Shown: positions 24,190 to 32,142, counted from the first letter of the stretch. The stretch is DNA of 45,479 nucleotides from Solirubrobacteraceae bacterium (GCA_025934395.1 JAICYC010000019.1:1-45479), one strand, 5' to 3'. Notes: a model not told the origin generated them from the sequence alone. A program made the numbers and translations.

Positions 24190-25716
24190 CTAGCGCGCGG
24201 TCCCGACCCCCGGTGGAGCGCCCGCCGGCGCCCCCGGCGCCCCTGGCGCGATCGCTGCGATCTGCCACGGATGCGCGTCGTCGTCGGTCAGCTCCATGCG
24301 CCAGCGCATCGCGAACGAGCTCGCAACCGACTTGTCGCCGTCGAGGACCGTGGTGGTCGTGCGGTCTTCCACGTAGCGCACGCCCGTGACGTGCAGCTCG
24401 ACGGTCATCGACGGCGGCGTCTCGCGGCCGGCGAGCTCCACGATCTGCACCGACCGGATACGCGGCCCGCGGACCACCAACCTGCGGCTCCTGGTGGCGT
24501 CGCCGGGGTACAGCAGCTCGTCCGCAGCCGTCGCGCTCGCGATCGCGCGCATCGGGGCGTCGTCACCGTCGATCGCTTCCGCCCACACAGCAACGGCGTG
24601 GTCCACCTCGGTCTCCAGCACCCGCGGTGCGAACCGGTCGTCGACCATCGAGATGTCGAGTGCCGCCGCGCGGGCCTCCCCGGAGATCGTCGCCGGCGCG
24701 ATCTCGCCGACCCGGCCGGTCTCGATCCGCTGTTCGGCCGCCTGCTCGAGCGTCGCCTCGCGTTGCAGGGCCTTCGTGTCCGACCACGGCGACGGGAGCA
24801 CCGGCTCGGTGAGCTGGTGCATGCCCTCGTGGTGCTGCTCCACCGAGAGCAGCGTCCAATGCTCCCCGGAGCACCCCAGCGTCCAGTACTCGCAGATGTG
24901 GTGCGTGTCGCTGACGCTGTCGGTGCGGTGGATCGTGACGCCGGACCTGTCGATCACGATGTCGCGCACGCGCGCCGTGATCCGGACGATCGCGCGCTTG
25001 GAGCGGTCATCGGCGGCGTTGCGCAGACCCACGTAGTCCACGTGCACGGGTCCGACCACCGCAACTCGGTTGCTCCACCCGCGCACCGCGAACCCCTTCA
25101 ACCTGCGCTCCCACTCGACCATCAGATCCGCGCTCACGAGCCGGGCCAGCAGATCGCGGTCGTCGTTCGTCCACGCCTGCTGGATCGTGCGGAACAGCCG
25201 CTCCGCCTCGGGCACGACCACGTCGGGAGCGAAGCGCGGGTCGTCCTGCGCCGCCTCCGCCGCCGCGAGGCGCACCTGCTTCCGGCGGCCGCGGAGCCGC
25301 CGCCACTCCACCGCCAGGTCGATCGGCCACAGCAGCACATGGCGCAGGAACCGACCGAGGGAGAACCGCTGCCGCTCCTCCGCGCCGCGCGATGCCCGCC
25401 AGTGATTGCCGGTCCCGATCACCAGGAACGCCACCGCGAAGATGGCGAGGATCAGCACGCCGCCCAGCGAGCCCCCGCCTTCACCGCCGCCTCCGCCCCC
25501 GCCGAAGCCGAAGCCCCCGCCGCCGCCACCGAAGCCACCGCCGCCGCCGCCACCGCCGCCGCCGCCGAACCCGCCCGACCCGCCGCCCGCGAGAGCGAGT
25601 GCCGTGCCGGGCGCCACGAGCAGGGCCACGATCGCCGCACCGCAGCTCGTGCCGAGGAGCACGCGCCCGCCGCGCACCCTGCGCGGCTGAGGCAGAAGCG
25701 CGAGGACGCGATCCAC
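24190..25716 (-). CDS. Tim44-like domain membrane protein with poly-Gly segment
   Basis: A 508-residue protein. After a hydrophobic stretch (about 19-43) comes an almost pure glycine/phenylalanine tract (about 44-82), then a membrane span (about 84-102, GVLILAIFAVAFLVIG). Two Tim44-like alpha+beta regions follow: RLFRTIQQAWTNDDRDLLARLVSADLMVEW with VHVDYVGL and HICEYWTLGCSGEHWTLLSVEQH, and a second from about residue 345 (VDHAVAVWAEAID...TSFAMRWRMELTDDD-like). Bacterial Tim44-like proteins commonly have this Gly-rich membrane-anchored form; their role is unclear, with lipid or membrane-protein contacts suspected. The start is GTG 25716, 7 nt behind GAGAAT. The C-terminus is Pro/Gly/Ala-rich. 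Homology of the first domain is good, that of the second is weaker. Confidence 0.8.
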   Translation of the reverse strand: MDRVLALLPQPRRVRGGRVLLGTSCGAAIVALLVAPGTALALAGGGSGGFGGGGGGGGGGGFGGGGGGFGFGGGGGGGEGGGSLGGVLILAIFAVAFLVIGTGNHWRASRGAEERQRFSLGRFLRHVLLWPIDLAVEWRRLRGRRKQVRLAAAEAAQDDPRFAPDVVVPEAERLFRTIQQAWTNDDRDLLARLVSADLMVEWERRLKGFAVRGWSNRVAVVGPVHVDYVGLRNAADDRSKRAIVRITARVRDIVIDRSGVTIHRTDSVSDTHHICEYWTLGCSGEHWTLLSVEQHHEGMHQLTEPVLPSPWSDTKALQREATLEQAAEQRIETGRVGEIAPATISGEARAAALDISMVDDRFAPRVLETEVDHAVAVWAEAIDGDDAPMRAIASATAADELLYPGDATRSRRLVVRGPRIRSVQIVELAGRETPPSMTVELHVTGVRYVEDRTTTTVLDGDKSVASSFAMRWRMELTDDDAHPWQIAAIAPGAPGAPAGAPPGVGTAR

Positions 25717-25723
25717 CCGAGGG

Positions 25724-25729
25724 ATTCTC
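25724..25729 (-). promoter_or_regulatory. Possible leaderless-type -10 element (GAGAAT)
   Basis: GAGAAT lies 7 nt before GTG 25716 on the minus strand. It keeps only the A at position 2 and the T at position 6 of TANNNT, so it is weaker than the others. The 195 nt between this gene and the cytochrome c gene show nothing else recognisable. Confidence 0.3.
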
Positions 25730-25911
25730 GCATTCCAGGCAGGAGCGCTGTGCGGCCCCCGCGGCTAGCGTGGCGGGGGCGACCCCTCGCGCCGCCCCAT
25801 CCACGCCCCCAGCGGTGCGAGAGGCAAGCGAGGCAAGGACGCAGGCGACGTGGCGTGCTTTGCACGCGAGTCGCCGAGGACGCCGCCTCGCGCCGCCTAT
25901 CGCAGCGCTGG

Positions 25912-26421
25912 CTAGTGGCCGGCTACTGCTGATACGAAGTTGGCCACCGCCTGCGCTTCCTTGCCCTGGTAGAGCTGCGCGGGCATCTGCCCGAGGCCGC
26001 GTGCGCGGCCTTCTTCGATCGCGCTCAGCACGAGCGCTTTGCGCCCGGCCGGCGTCGAGATGTCCTCGCCGACCCGCACGTCGAGGTTGGGGCCGATCTG
26101 GCCGACGGCCTTTGCGCCCGAGAGCGTGTGACAGACAGCGCACGCGTGCGCGAACAGGTCGCGTCCTTTCTGCTCTTCGGCGTTGAGGTGGACGCCGCCC
26201 ACCCCCGCGCTCGCCTTGTCCTGGCCGTTGAACGCGAGCACGAGCGTCGGCACTGCGAGCCCGAACGCCACGAGGACGAGGACGCCGAGCGTCACGATCC
26301 GCTGGCCGGCGTTGGATTCGGTGTGCAGCGTCTGGCGCGCGCCGGCGGGTCCGCCGCGCATCCCGATGAAGAACACGGCGAGGCCGAGGAGCACCCACAG
26401 GAGGACCAGGATGATGATCAT
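25912..26421 (-). CDS. Membrane-anchored monohaem cytochrome c
   Basis: A 169-residue electron carrier facing outside the membrane. Two hydrophobic spans (about 2-20 and 42-64) anchor the N-terminus, and a single class I cytochrome c domain follows. The haem attachment motif is CAVCH (94-98), and Met146 in GLGQMPAQLYQG is the likely sixth ligand. The final helix reads KEAQAVANFVSAVAG. It resembles the short cytochromes that feed terminal oxidases, but no oxidase or biogenesis gene is in the window. The ATG at 26421 lies 8 nt behind TATGTT with no ribosome site. The upstream 167 nt to the divergent LolA-like gene carries both promoters. Confidence 0.9.
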   Translation of the reverse strand: MIIILVLLWVLLGLAVFFIGMRGGPAGARQTLHTESNAGQRIVTLGVLVLVAFGLAVPTLVLAFNGQDKASAGVGGVHLNAEEQKGRDLFAHACAVCHTLSGAKAVGQIGPNLDVRVGEDISTPAGRKALVLSAIEEGRARGLGQMPAQLYQGKEAQAVANFVSAVAGH

Positions 26422-26429
26422 CGGGCGTG

Positions 26430-26435
26430 AACATA
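26430..26435 (-). promoter_or_regulatory. Leaderless-type -10 element (TATGTT)
   Basis: GATATGTT on the minus strand ends 8 nt before ATG 26421, with no ribosome site between. Confidence 0.5.
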
Positions 26436-26588
26436 TCGGTTGGCGTCGCGGGAAGGCTCCCGCTCGCGACCGTTTAGAGCCCCCTAAGGAACGGCGCTAA
26501 CGTGGACGAAGTGCCGCGTCGCGGACGCGGGCCGTCGATCCACACGGAGGCCTGTTGTGCGGGAGATCGAGCGCAGGGGAAGCACCCG

Positions 26589-27674
26589 GTGAACCTCCTG
26601 CGCCGCTTGCACTTGTCGCGGTTGCTGCTCGTGTGCGGCGCGGTGGTCGCGCTCGGAGCGGGTCTCGCCGCGATCGCCTCCGCGCTCGGGTCGGGCCCGA
26701 CCCCGGCGCCGCTGCCGCTCGCCCAGGCGGTCGAGAACGCGCTGAACGCGCCGCGCGTGGACGGGGTGAGCGCCCGGATCACCTTCACGAACCACCTGCT
26801 CGAAGGCGCCAACCTCGCCGGAGGCGGTGACGGGGGCGGCAGCATCGCATCGAACCCGCTCGTCAGCGGAGCCTCGGGCCGCCTGTGGGTCGCATCCGAC
26901 GGGCGGATGCGGATCGAGCTCCAGTCCGAAAAGGGCGACACCGAGATCATCTACGACGGGCACACCGTCTCGGTGTACGACACCGCCAACAACGCCATCT
27001 ACCGCTACACGCCCGAACAGCACGCCACCGACGGCCCCGCCGACGACCAGGGCGCCCCGCCGTCGATCGCAGACGTCGAACGAGCGATCGCCCATCTGCG
27101 CGAGCACGCCGTCGTCTCCGGCGCTACGCCCAGCGACGTGGCCGGCCAGCCGGCCTACACCGTGCGCATCTCGCCCAAGGAAGGCGGCAGCCTGCTCGGC
27201 GGCGCCGAGGTGTCCTTCGACGCCGGCCACGGCCTGCCGCTTCGCACCGCGATCTACTCCTCCAAGAGCTCCGCCCCGGTGGTCGAACTCGCAGCCACCG
27301 AAGTGAGCTACGGCCCGGTCGACAGCTCGGTGTTCTCCCTCGCAGCGCCCTCGGACGCGTCCGTGCACGTGATCGAACCCGGCGGCGGGAAGACCGCCGA
27401 AGAAGCCCCCGACGGACAGGACGGGCACGGCAAGCTCACGGGCCACGGACATGGGATCAGCACGATCGGGGTGCTCGAAACGCCCGATCACAGCGCCCGG
27501 AAGCAGGGCGGTCCGCTCGAACAGCTCCCCACCGTGAGCGTCAAGGGAACCAGCGCCAGCGAGCTGCGCACCGCGCTCGGCACGATCCTCACGTTCGAGC
27601 GCTCCGGCGTGCGTTACGTGGTCGCCGGCGCGGTGGAAGCAGGCCAGGTCGAGGCGCTCGCGCGCGAACTCTGA
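26589..27674 (+). CDS. Exported LolA-like protein (LolA/RseB-type fold)
   Basis: A 361-residue protein with an N-terminal membrane/signal segment (about 10-34, LLLVCGAVVALGAGLAAIAS) that lacks a lipobox cysteine. The body has the half-barrel pattern of LolA/LppX/RseB-like proteins: VSARITFTNHLLEG, GRLWVASDGRMRIELQSEKGDTEIIYDGHTVSVYD, AIYRYTP, GQPAYTVRISPKEGG, AEVSFDAGHGLPLRTAIYS and LAATEVSYGPVDSSVFSL. A Gly/His-rich linker (about 255-300) leads to a short C-terminal domain that resembles a self-contained sensor (LRTALGTILTFERSGVRYVVAG). The start is GTG 26589 behind AGGGGA. The ABC genes follow after 7 nt, so it may present lipid or another ligand to that transporter. GAA is the favoured glutamate codon. 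Confidence 0.75.
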   Translation: MNLLRRLHLSRLLLVCGAVVALGAGLAAIASALGSGPTPAPLPLAQAVENALNAPRVDGVSARITFTNHLLEGANLAGGGDGGGSIASNPLVSGASGRLWVASDGRMRIELQSEKGDTEIIYDGHTVSVYDTANNAIYRYTPEQHATDGPADDQGAPPSIADVERAIAHLREHAVVSGATPSDVAGQPAYTVRISPKEGGSLLGGAEVSFDAGHGLPLRTAIYSSKSSAPVVELAATEVSYGPVDSSVFSLAAPSDASVHVIEPGGGKTAEEAPDGQDGHGKLTGHGHGISTIGVLETPDHSARKQGGPLEQLPTVSVKGTSASELRTALGTILTFERSGVRYVVAGAVEAGQVEALAREL

Positions 27675-27681
27675 AACGCCC

Positions 27682-28674
27682 GTGAGCGACCCGGTTGCCG
27701 AGGAGGCACAGCCCGTCAGGGCGCGCGGGCTCGTGAAGCGCTACAGCGAGGTCGTGGCGGTCGATCACGTCGACCTCAACGTGCGACGCGGCGACGTGTA
27801 CGGGTTCCTGGGCCCCAACGGCGCGGGCAAGACCACCACGCTGCGCATGGCGCTCGGCCTGATCGTGCCGAGCGACGGCGCTGTGGAGCTGTTCGGGCGC
27901 GACCCGATGCGGGCCGGGGCGAGGGCGCTGCGGGGCGTGGCGGGGTTCGTGGAGGCGCCGCGCTTCTATCCCTATCTGAGCGCGCGCAAGAACCTCGAGC
28001 TGCTCGCCGCGCTCGACGGCGGCGACGCGCGCGCGGCGATCGGCGAGGCTCTGGAGACGGTGGAGCTCACGCCGCGCGCCGGGCACCGTGTGGGCGGCTA
28101 CTCCCACGGCATGCGCCAGCGCCTCGGGATCGCAGCGGCGCTGCTGCGCCGTCCGCAGCTGCTGATCCTCGACGAGCCCGCCACGGGCCTCGACCCGGCG
28201 GGGATGCGCGATATGCGCGAGCTGATCCTCCGTCTCGCCGCCGAGGGGATCACCGTGCTGCTATCGAGCCACCAGCTCCCCGAGGTGCAGGAGCTCTGCA
28301 ACCGCGTGGCGATCGTCAACCGCGGCCGCGTGGTCTACGAGGGCGCGATGTCCGATCTCCGCCGCCAGGGAGGCGCGGGCTACCGCATGCGCACCACCGA
28401 CGACGACCGCGCGATCGCGATCGCGCGTGAGCAGGACGGGATCGAGAGGGTTGCGCGCGACGAGCAGGGGATCGGTTTCCAGGCCGACGAGCACCACGTC
28501 GGCGCGCTGACGATCGCGCTCGGCGCGGGCGGTGTCGGCATCCTCTCGCTCGCGCCCGAGCTCGCGTCGCTGGAGGACCTGTTCTTCCGCCTCACCGGCG
28601 AGGCACCCACGGCGGACGGCGGCCTCGACGGAGCGGCGCCCCCGAGCGACGGCACGCTCGTGGAGGCCAGGTGA
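27682..28674 (+). CDS. ABC transporter ATP-binding protein
   Basis: A 330-residue ATPase of the ABC-2 exporter class. Walker A is GPNGAGKTT (44-52), the signature is YSHGMRQR (140-147) and Walker B LLILDEPATGLD (160-171), followed by the H-loop in LLSSHQLPEV. A C-terminal regulatory extension (about 220-330) is usual for ABC-2 exporters of the CcmA/NatA type. It begins at GTG 27682, 7 nt after the LolA-like gene, and ends in a GTGA overlap with the permease gene, so the three genes make one operon. The substrate is unknown; drug, peptide or lipid export are all compatible. Confidence 0.95.
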   Translation: MSDPVAEEAQPVRARGLVKRYSEVVAVDHVDLNVRRGDVYGFLGPNGAGKTTTLRMALGLIVPSDGAVELFGRDPMRAGARALRGVAGFVEAPRFYPYLSARKNLELLAALDGGDARAAIGEALETVELTPRAGHRVGGYSHGMRQRLGIAAALLRRPQLLILDEPATGLDPAGMRDMRELILRLAAEGITVLLSSHQLPEVQELCNRVAIVNRGRVVYEGAMSDLRRQGGAGYRMRTTDDDRAIAIAREQDGIERVARDEQGIGFQADEHHVGALTIALGAGGVGILSLAPELASLEDLFFRLTGEAPTADGGLDGAAPPSDGTLVEAR

Positions 28675-29549
28675 GCAGCGTGGGCGCAGCAGCTCCCGCG
28701 GCGATCGCGCCCGCGCGCGCGGCGCGCCGGCCGCCGGTGCGCACGGTGTACCGCTGGGAGCTGCGCAAGCTGGCATCCCAGAAGCGCACGTACCTCGGAT
28801 ACGGGCTCGCCGTCCTGCTTCCCGTGATCTTCGTCGTCAGCCAGCTGATCCGTGGCCACCCGCCGCGGAACGCCGACAGCATCTTCGCGGGGCAGATCTT
28901 CGAATCGGGGCTCGCAACGCCCGTTCTGATGCTCACGTTCCTGGCGCCGTTCTTCCTGCCGCTGATCGCGTCGCTCGTCGCGGGCGACATCGTGGCGGCC
29001 GAGGACAACAACGGCACGCTCAAGACGATCCTCACCCGCTCGGTGGACCGCGGCCAGGTATTCGCCGCCAAGGCCCTCGCCGCCGCCACCTACGGCGCCA
29101 GCGCGGTGTTCCTCTCCGCCGCCGTCGCCACTGGCGCGGGGATCGCCGCCTGGGGCTTCCACAGCGTGCGCACGTTCTCCGACAGCGTCGTCTCAGCGAG
29201 CGAAGCGCTGCTGCTCGTGTTCGCGGCCAACGCGTTCTTCCTGATCCCCCTGCTGACGCTCGTCAGCATCGGCGTGCTGCTCTCGACGGCCACCCGCAAC
29301 AGCGCCGCCGCGATCGTCGGCACGCTCGGCATCACGCTCGTGCTCGCGATCGTCGCGCAGATCCCCGGCCTCGAAGGCCTCCACCCCTATCTCCTCACGC
29401 AGCAGTACTTCGCCTGGCAGGGCCTCCTGCGCACCCCCACCGACTGGTCTCCGATCCTGCACTCGCTGTGGGTCTGCGCCCTCTACGCCGGTCCCGCGCT
29501 GATCGCGGGCTACCTCGTCTTCCTGAGGCGCGACGTCGCCGGGGGCTGA
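28671..29549 (+). CDS. ABC-2 type transporter permease
   Basis: A 292-residue membrane subunit coupled by a GTGA overlap to its ATPase. The N-terminus reads RTVYRWELRKLASQKRTYLGYG, the typical cytoplasmic amphipathic start of ABC-2 permeases, and six hydrophobic spans follow (for example LAVLLPVIFVVSQLI, LTFLAPFFLPLIASLVAGD and VGTLGITLVLAIVAQIPG). GDIVAAEDNNGTLKTILTRSVDRG is the conserved stretch between spans two and three. One permease gene implies a homodimer with two copies of the ATPase. The stop lies inside a small hairpin shared with the convergent kinase gene. Confidence 0.92.
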   Translation: MSSVGAAAPAAIAPARAARRPPVRTVYRWELRKLASQKRTYLGYGLAVLLPVIFVVSQLIRGHPPRNADSIFAGQIFESGLATPVLMLTFLAPFFLPLIASLVAGDIVAAEDNNGTLKTILTRSVDRGQVFAAKALAAATYGASAVFLSAAVATGAGIAAWGFHSVRTFSDSVVSASEALLLVFAANAFFLIPLLTLVSIGVLLSTATRNSAAAIVGTLGITLVLAIVAQIPGLEGLHPYLLTQQYFAWQGLLRTPTDWSPILHSLWVCALYAGPALIAGYLVFLRRDVAGG

Positions 29550-29568
29550 GGCGTCCGCGCCCCTCAGC
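29545..29568. terminator. Small hairpin between ABC operon and PfkB gene
   Basis: GCTGAGG and CCTCAGC form a 7-bp stem with a 10-nt loop in the 20-nt gap between convergent genes; the stem includes the permease TGA. A moderate terminator candidate without a T-run. Confidence 0.4.
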
Positions 29569-29569
29569 G

Positions 29570-30532
29570 TCAGCTGACGTCGGCGGTGGGAACCTGGACC
29601 ACGTTCAGCTCGACGTCGCCCATCAGCCGCCGGGCCTCGCGGGGGTCGATCGTCCCGGCGCCCATCCGCCCGGTCGACTCGGCGCCGCAGGCGACGCCGA
29701 AGCGCAGGCACTGGTCAGGCGAGCGGCCTTCGTAGCGGGCTGCGAGGTAGCCGGCGAGGAACGCGTCGCCGGAGCCGCGCTTTGCGATCGGCTCGCGGGG
29801 CTCGATCTGCGCGCGCTTGAGCACGCGCTGGCCCTCGACCAGCATCTGCGCGTAGCAGCCGTCGGGAAGGGTCATGATCGCTTCGCGCGGGCCGAGGGCG
29901 GTTATCTCGGCGACCGCGAGCGAGCGCTCGGTCTCGTCTGCGAACTCGTGACCCACCAGCTCCTCGGCCTCGGGGACGTTCGGCGAGACGAGGTCGGGCT
30001 CGGCGCGCACCGCCTGACGCAGCGGCTCGCCGTCGGTGTCCGCCACCGTGAGGACGTCGGAGCGGTCGAGATCGCGGATCAGCGACGCGTACAGGTCGGG
30101 CTCGACGCCGCGCGGCAGGGACCCCGCGAACACGACGATCGCGGCGCCGCGCGCGAGGTACAGGAGCTTGTCGCGGAACAGCTCCACCTCGCGCTCTGAG
30201 ACCTGGGGCCCGCGTTCGTTGATCTCCGTCTGCTCACCCGTCGTGGGATCGAGCACCGAGGTGTTCGTGCGCGACTCCTCGCTGATGCGCACGAAGTCGT
30301 TGAGGATCGACTCCTCGGTGAGCTGCTCGACGATGTGCGTGCCGGTCGCGCCGCCGGCGAAGCCCGTGGCGATCACCGGCTGTCCGAGCGCCTTCAGCGT
30401 ACGCGCGATGTTGACGCCCTTGCCGCCCGCCATCGTCGTCTGCTCGACCGTCCGGTGGCGACGCCCGAGGCGGAAGTTCGGCACCGCAAGCGACTTGTCG
30501 ATCGCGGCGTTGAGCGTGACCGAGATGATCAT
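29570..30532 (-). CDS. PfkB-family sugar kinase, 1-phosphofructokinase-like
   Basis: A 320-residue cytosolic kinase of the FruK/LacC branch, which phosphorylates fructose 1-phosphate or tagatose 6-phosphate with ATP. Seen: MIISVTLNAAIDKSLAVPNF (hexose-phosphate kinase start), TTMAGGKGVNIARTLKALG (first PfkB signature), VVFAGSLPRGVEPDLYASLI, SPNVPEAEELVG and the second signature AKRGSGDAFLAGYLA with the catalytic aspartate (GSGD where GAGD is usual). No fructose PTS gene is nearby, so the substrate is unsettled. The start ATG 30532 has neither a clear ribosome site nor a close -10. The 150 nt between it and pyrF hold a 12-bp GC palindrome (30619-30630) and nothing else that I can name. Confidence 0.88.
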   Translation of the reverse strand: MIISVTLNAAIDKSLAVPNFRLGRRHRTVEQTTMAGGKGVNIARTLKALGQPVIATGFAGGATGTHIVEQLTEESILNDFVRISEESRTNTSVLDPTTGEQTEINERGPQVSEREVELFRDKLLYLARGAAIVVFAGSLPRGVEPDLYASLIRDLDRSDVLTVADTDGEPLRQAVRAEPDLVSPNVPEAEELVGHEFADETERSLAVAEITALGPREAIMTLPDGCYAQMLVEGQRVLKRAQIEPREPIAKRGSGDAFLAGYLAARYEGRSPDQCLRFGVACGAESTGRMGAGTIDPREARRLMGDVELNVVQVPTADVS

Positions 30533-30682
30533 GCGGGCGCTGCGCCGGGGCTCCGCTGCGCAGGCGGGCGGCTAGATCTCCATCCCAGCACGCACAGAAG
30601 GCTAGCGAACCGGCTCGTGCGGCCGGCCGCCTTGCACGGACGCGGCATCCGCGCGTTCCGCGGGACGAACCACGACGCCGCC

Positions 30683-31624
30683 TCAGCCGCGCGCGAGGGC
30701 CTGGGCGGACAGCTCCCAGGCGGACTCGCGCAGGCGCTCGGCCTCGGCGCGCGCCGCCGCAGCGGGGTCGCCGCCGCTGTCCCGGTGGGCGTTGGCGATG
30801 CTGCGCGACGCGGTCACGAGGCCACCTGCGCGCCCGGGCGCGAACGCTGCGGCGAGCTCCTCGACGCGGCCGCCCTGCGCGCCCACGCCCGGCAGCAGGA
30901 ACGGCGCGTGCGGCATCAGCTCTCGCGCGCGCTCGAGGTGGCCGGGGCGGGTCGCGCCGACGACCGCGCCCACGTCGGAGAGCCCCGACTCTCCCACGCC
31001 CCCGTCGCCGAGGGCGGTGACGAGCGCGGCGAGCGCCTCCCACACGGCGCGTCCGTCGGCGAGCTCGAGGTCCTCGACGTCCTCCGCGCCCGGGTTCGAC
31101 GTGCGCACCAGCACGAGCACGCCCGCACCCGTCCGCCGCGCCGCGGCGACGAACGGCTCGACCGCGTCGCGGCCCATCAGCGGGTTGACCGTCATCAGAT
31201 CCGCGTCGAGTCCGCGCAGCTCACCGAAGCTCGTCGCGAGGCCGTCGGTGAGCGACGCCGCGTAGGCGGCCGCGGTCACGTCGATGTCGCCGCGCTTGCC
31301 GTCGGCGATCACGAGCAGCCCCGCGGCGCGCGCGTGCTCGCAGACCTCGCGCAGCACCCCGTTTCCGCCCGGACCGAGCGCCTCGAAACGCGCGAGCTGC
31401 GGCTTGATCGCGACACATGCCTCCCCCGCTGCGTCGATCAGCGCGGTGCAGTGGGCCGCGACGGCACGCAGCGCGGCCGCTTCGCCACTCGCGCCCGGAG
31501 CCACCCCGGTGGTGCTCTGCGGCCAGAGCGACCCCGGGTCGGGGTCGAGGCCGAGCACGATCTGCGTCTCGCGCTCGGCCACCCGGCCGGCGAGCGTGTC
31601 GCCGAAACGCCCCCCGCTCTTCAG
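30683..31624 (-). CDS. pyrF: Orotidine 5'-phosphate decarboxylase, type 2
   Basis: Catalyses the last step of UMP synthesis, OMP to UMP and CO2. The 313-residue reading shows type 2 signatures: GDTLAGRVAERETQIVLGLDPDP, AIKPQLARFEALG, the catalytic ADGKRGDIDVTAAAYA (Lys110), DADLMTVNPLMGRDAVEPF, VLVRTSNPG, VGATRPGHLERARELMP and LLPGVGAQGG. No ATG, GTG or TTG precedes the conserved FGDTLA helix. The best fit is CTG 31624, which overlaps the HU stop as CTGA and has AAGGG just upstream. The only canonical alternative, a GTG inside AGRVAERE (about 31582), would remove that helix and has no ribosome site. It is thus coupled to HU. Confidence 0.88.
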   Translation of the reverse strand: MKSGGRFGDTLAGRVAERETQIVLGLDPDPGSLWPQSTTGVAPGASGEAAALRAVAAHCTALIDAAGEACVAIKPQLARFEALGPGGNGVLREVCEHARAAGLLVIADGKRGDIDVTAAAYAASLTDGLATSFGELRGLDADLMTVNPLMGRDAVEPFVAAARRTGAGVLVLVRTSNPGAEDVEDLELADGRAVWEALAALVTALGDGGVGESGLSDVGAVVGATRPGHLERARELMPHAPFLLPGVGAQGGRVEELAAAFAPGRAGGLVTASRSIANAHRDSGGDPAAAARAEAERLRESAWELSAQALARG

Positions 31625-31899
31625 CGTCCCTTCACCGCCGACTTCAGCCCGCTCCCCGCGGTGAACCGCGGGACCCGCGACGCGGCGATCTGGATCCGCT
31701 CGCCGGTGCGCGGGTTCACGCCGGCGCGCGCCCCCCGCTCGCTCACGTGGAACTTGCCGAACCCCGAGACGGTCACGTCGCTGCCCCGTCTCAACGCGTC
31801 CTCGACTGTGGCAAGGACGGCGTCCACGGCACGCGACGCGTCCTGCTTGGTCATGGATGCCCGGTTTGCCACCTGCTCGATCAGCTCGGACTTGGTCAC
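31621..31899 (-). CDS. hup: HU-family DNA-binding protein
   Basis: A 92-residue histone-like protein that bends and compacts DNA as a dimer. It reads MTKSELIEQVANRASMTKQDASRAVDAV (dimer helices), then VTVSGFGKFHVSERGARAGVNPRTGERIQIAASRVPRFTAG, in which the RxGxNPxTGE arm tip and its intercalating proline are intact. It lacks the long Lys/Ala tail of mycobacterial HupB, so it is the simple form. The start is GTG 31899 with a strong GGAGG site just upstream. The stop overlaps the presumed CTG start of pyrF, an unusual partner, and the 46-residue membrane peptide gene diverges upstream. Confidence 0.95.
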   Translation of the reverse strand: MTKSELIEQVANRASMTKQDASRAVDAVLATVEDALRRGSDVTVSGFGKFHVSERGARAGVNPRTGERIQIAASRVPRFTAGSGLKSAVKGR

Positions 31900-31989
31900 T
31901 TCGCCCTCCTCTTTCGTGAAACCGGTGTGCCGACGCTAACACCGATCGCGGACGCGGGGCAAGGCGAGATTGCGGTCCTCGCGATAGGC

Positions 31990-31995
31990 GAGAAT
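31990..31995 (+). promoter_or_regulatory. Possible leaderless-type -10 element (GAGAAT)
   Basis: GAGAAT ends 6 nt before ATG 32002. It is the same weak hexamer as before the Tim44-like gene, with identical logic and no ribosome site. Confidence 0.3.
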
Positions 31996-32001
31996 GCCGC
32001 A

Positions 32002-32142
32002 ATGGACATCACCCGCGTCGCCTGGATCACGACCGTGCTGGTCGCCCTGCTGACCGCGCTGCTGCTGCTCCTCTCCGGGTACATCGGATACGCCGGCTTG
32101 GGGCTGGCGGTGGCGATCTCCGCGGGCATCAACCTGATGTGA
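32002..32142 (+). CDS. 46-residue membrane peptide, two hydrophobic spans
   Basis: Starts MDITRVAWITTVLVALLTAL; residues 7-25 and 28-45 are hydrophobic and separated by a short SGYIGY turn, so the product is probably a two-span hairpin in the membrane. It is divergent from HU and converges on rdgB with a 56-nt gap. A good third-position GC bias and a plausible start region support a real gene. I do not recognise a family and cannot propose a function; such peptides may go unannotated. Confidence 0.6.
   Translation: MDITRVAWITTVLVALLTALLLLLSGYIGYAGLGLAVAISAGINLM

Noticed and set aside
25442..25600. CRISPR-like or repeat array in the GCC/GGC-rich stretch
   Set aside because: It encodes the poly-Gly tract of the Tim44-like protein; unit length is irregular and there are no spacers.
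29568..29579. 12-bp palindrome CGTCAGCTGACG at the stop of the PfkB gene
   Set aside because: It overlaps the coding end, lacks spacing for a dimeric regulator, and the neighbouring hairpin is a better terminator.
30619..30630. 12-bp GC palindrome (GCGGCCGGCCGC) upstream of the PfkB gene
   Set aside because: Pure GC palindromes are common by chance here; no loop, no T-run and no partner site.
30533..30682. tRNA gene in the gap between the PfkB gene and pyrF
   Set aside because: No cloverleaf, T-loop GGTTCGA or acceptor pairing could be drawn.
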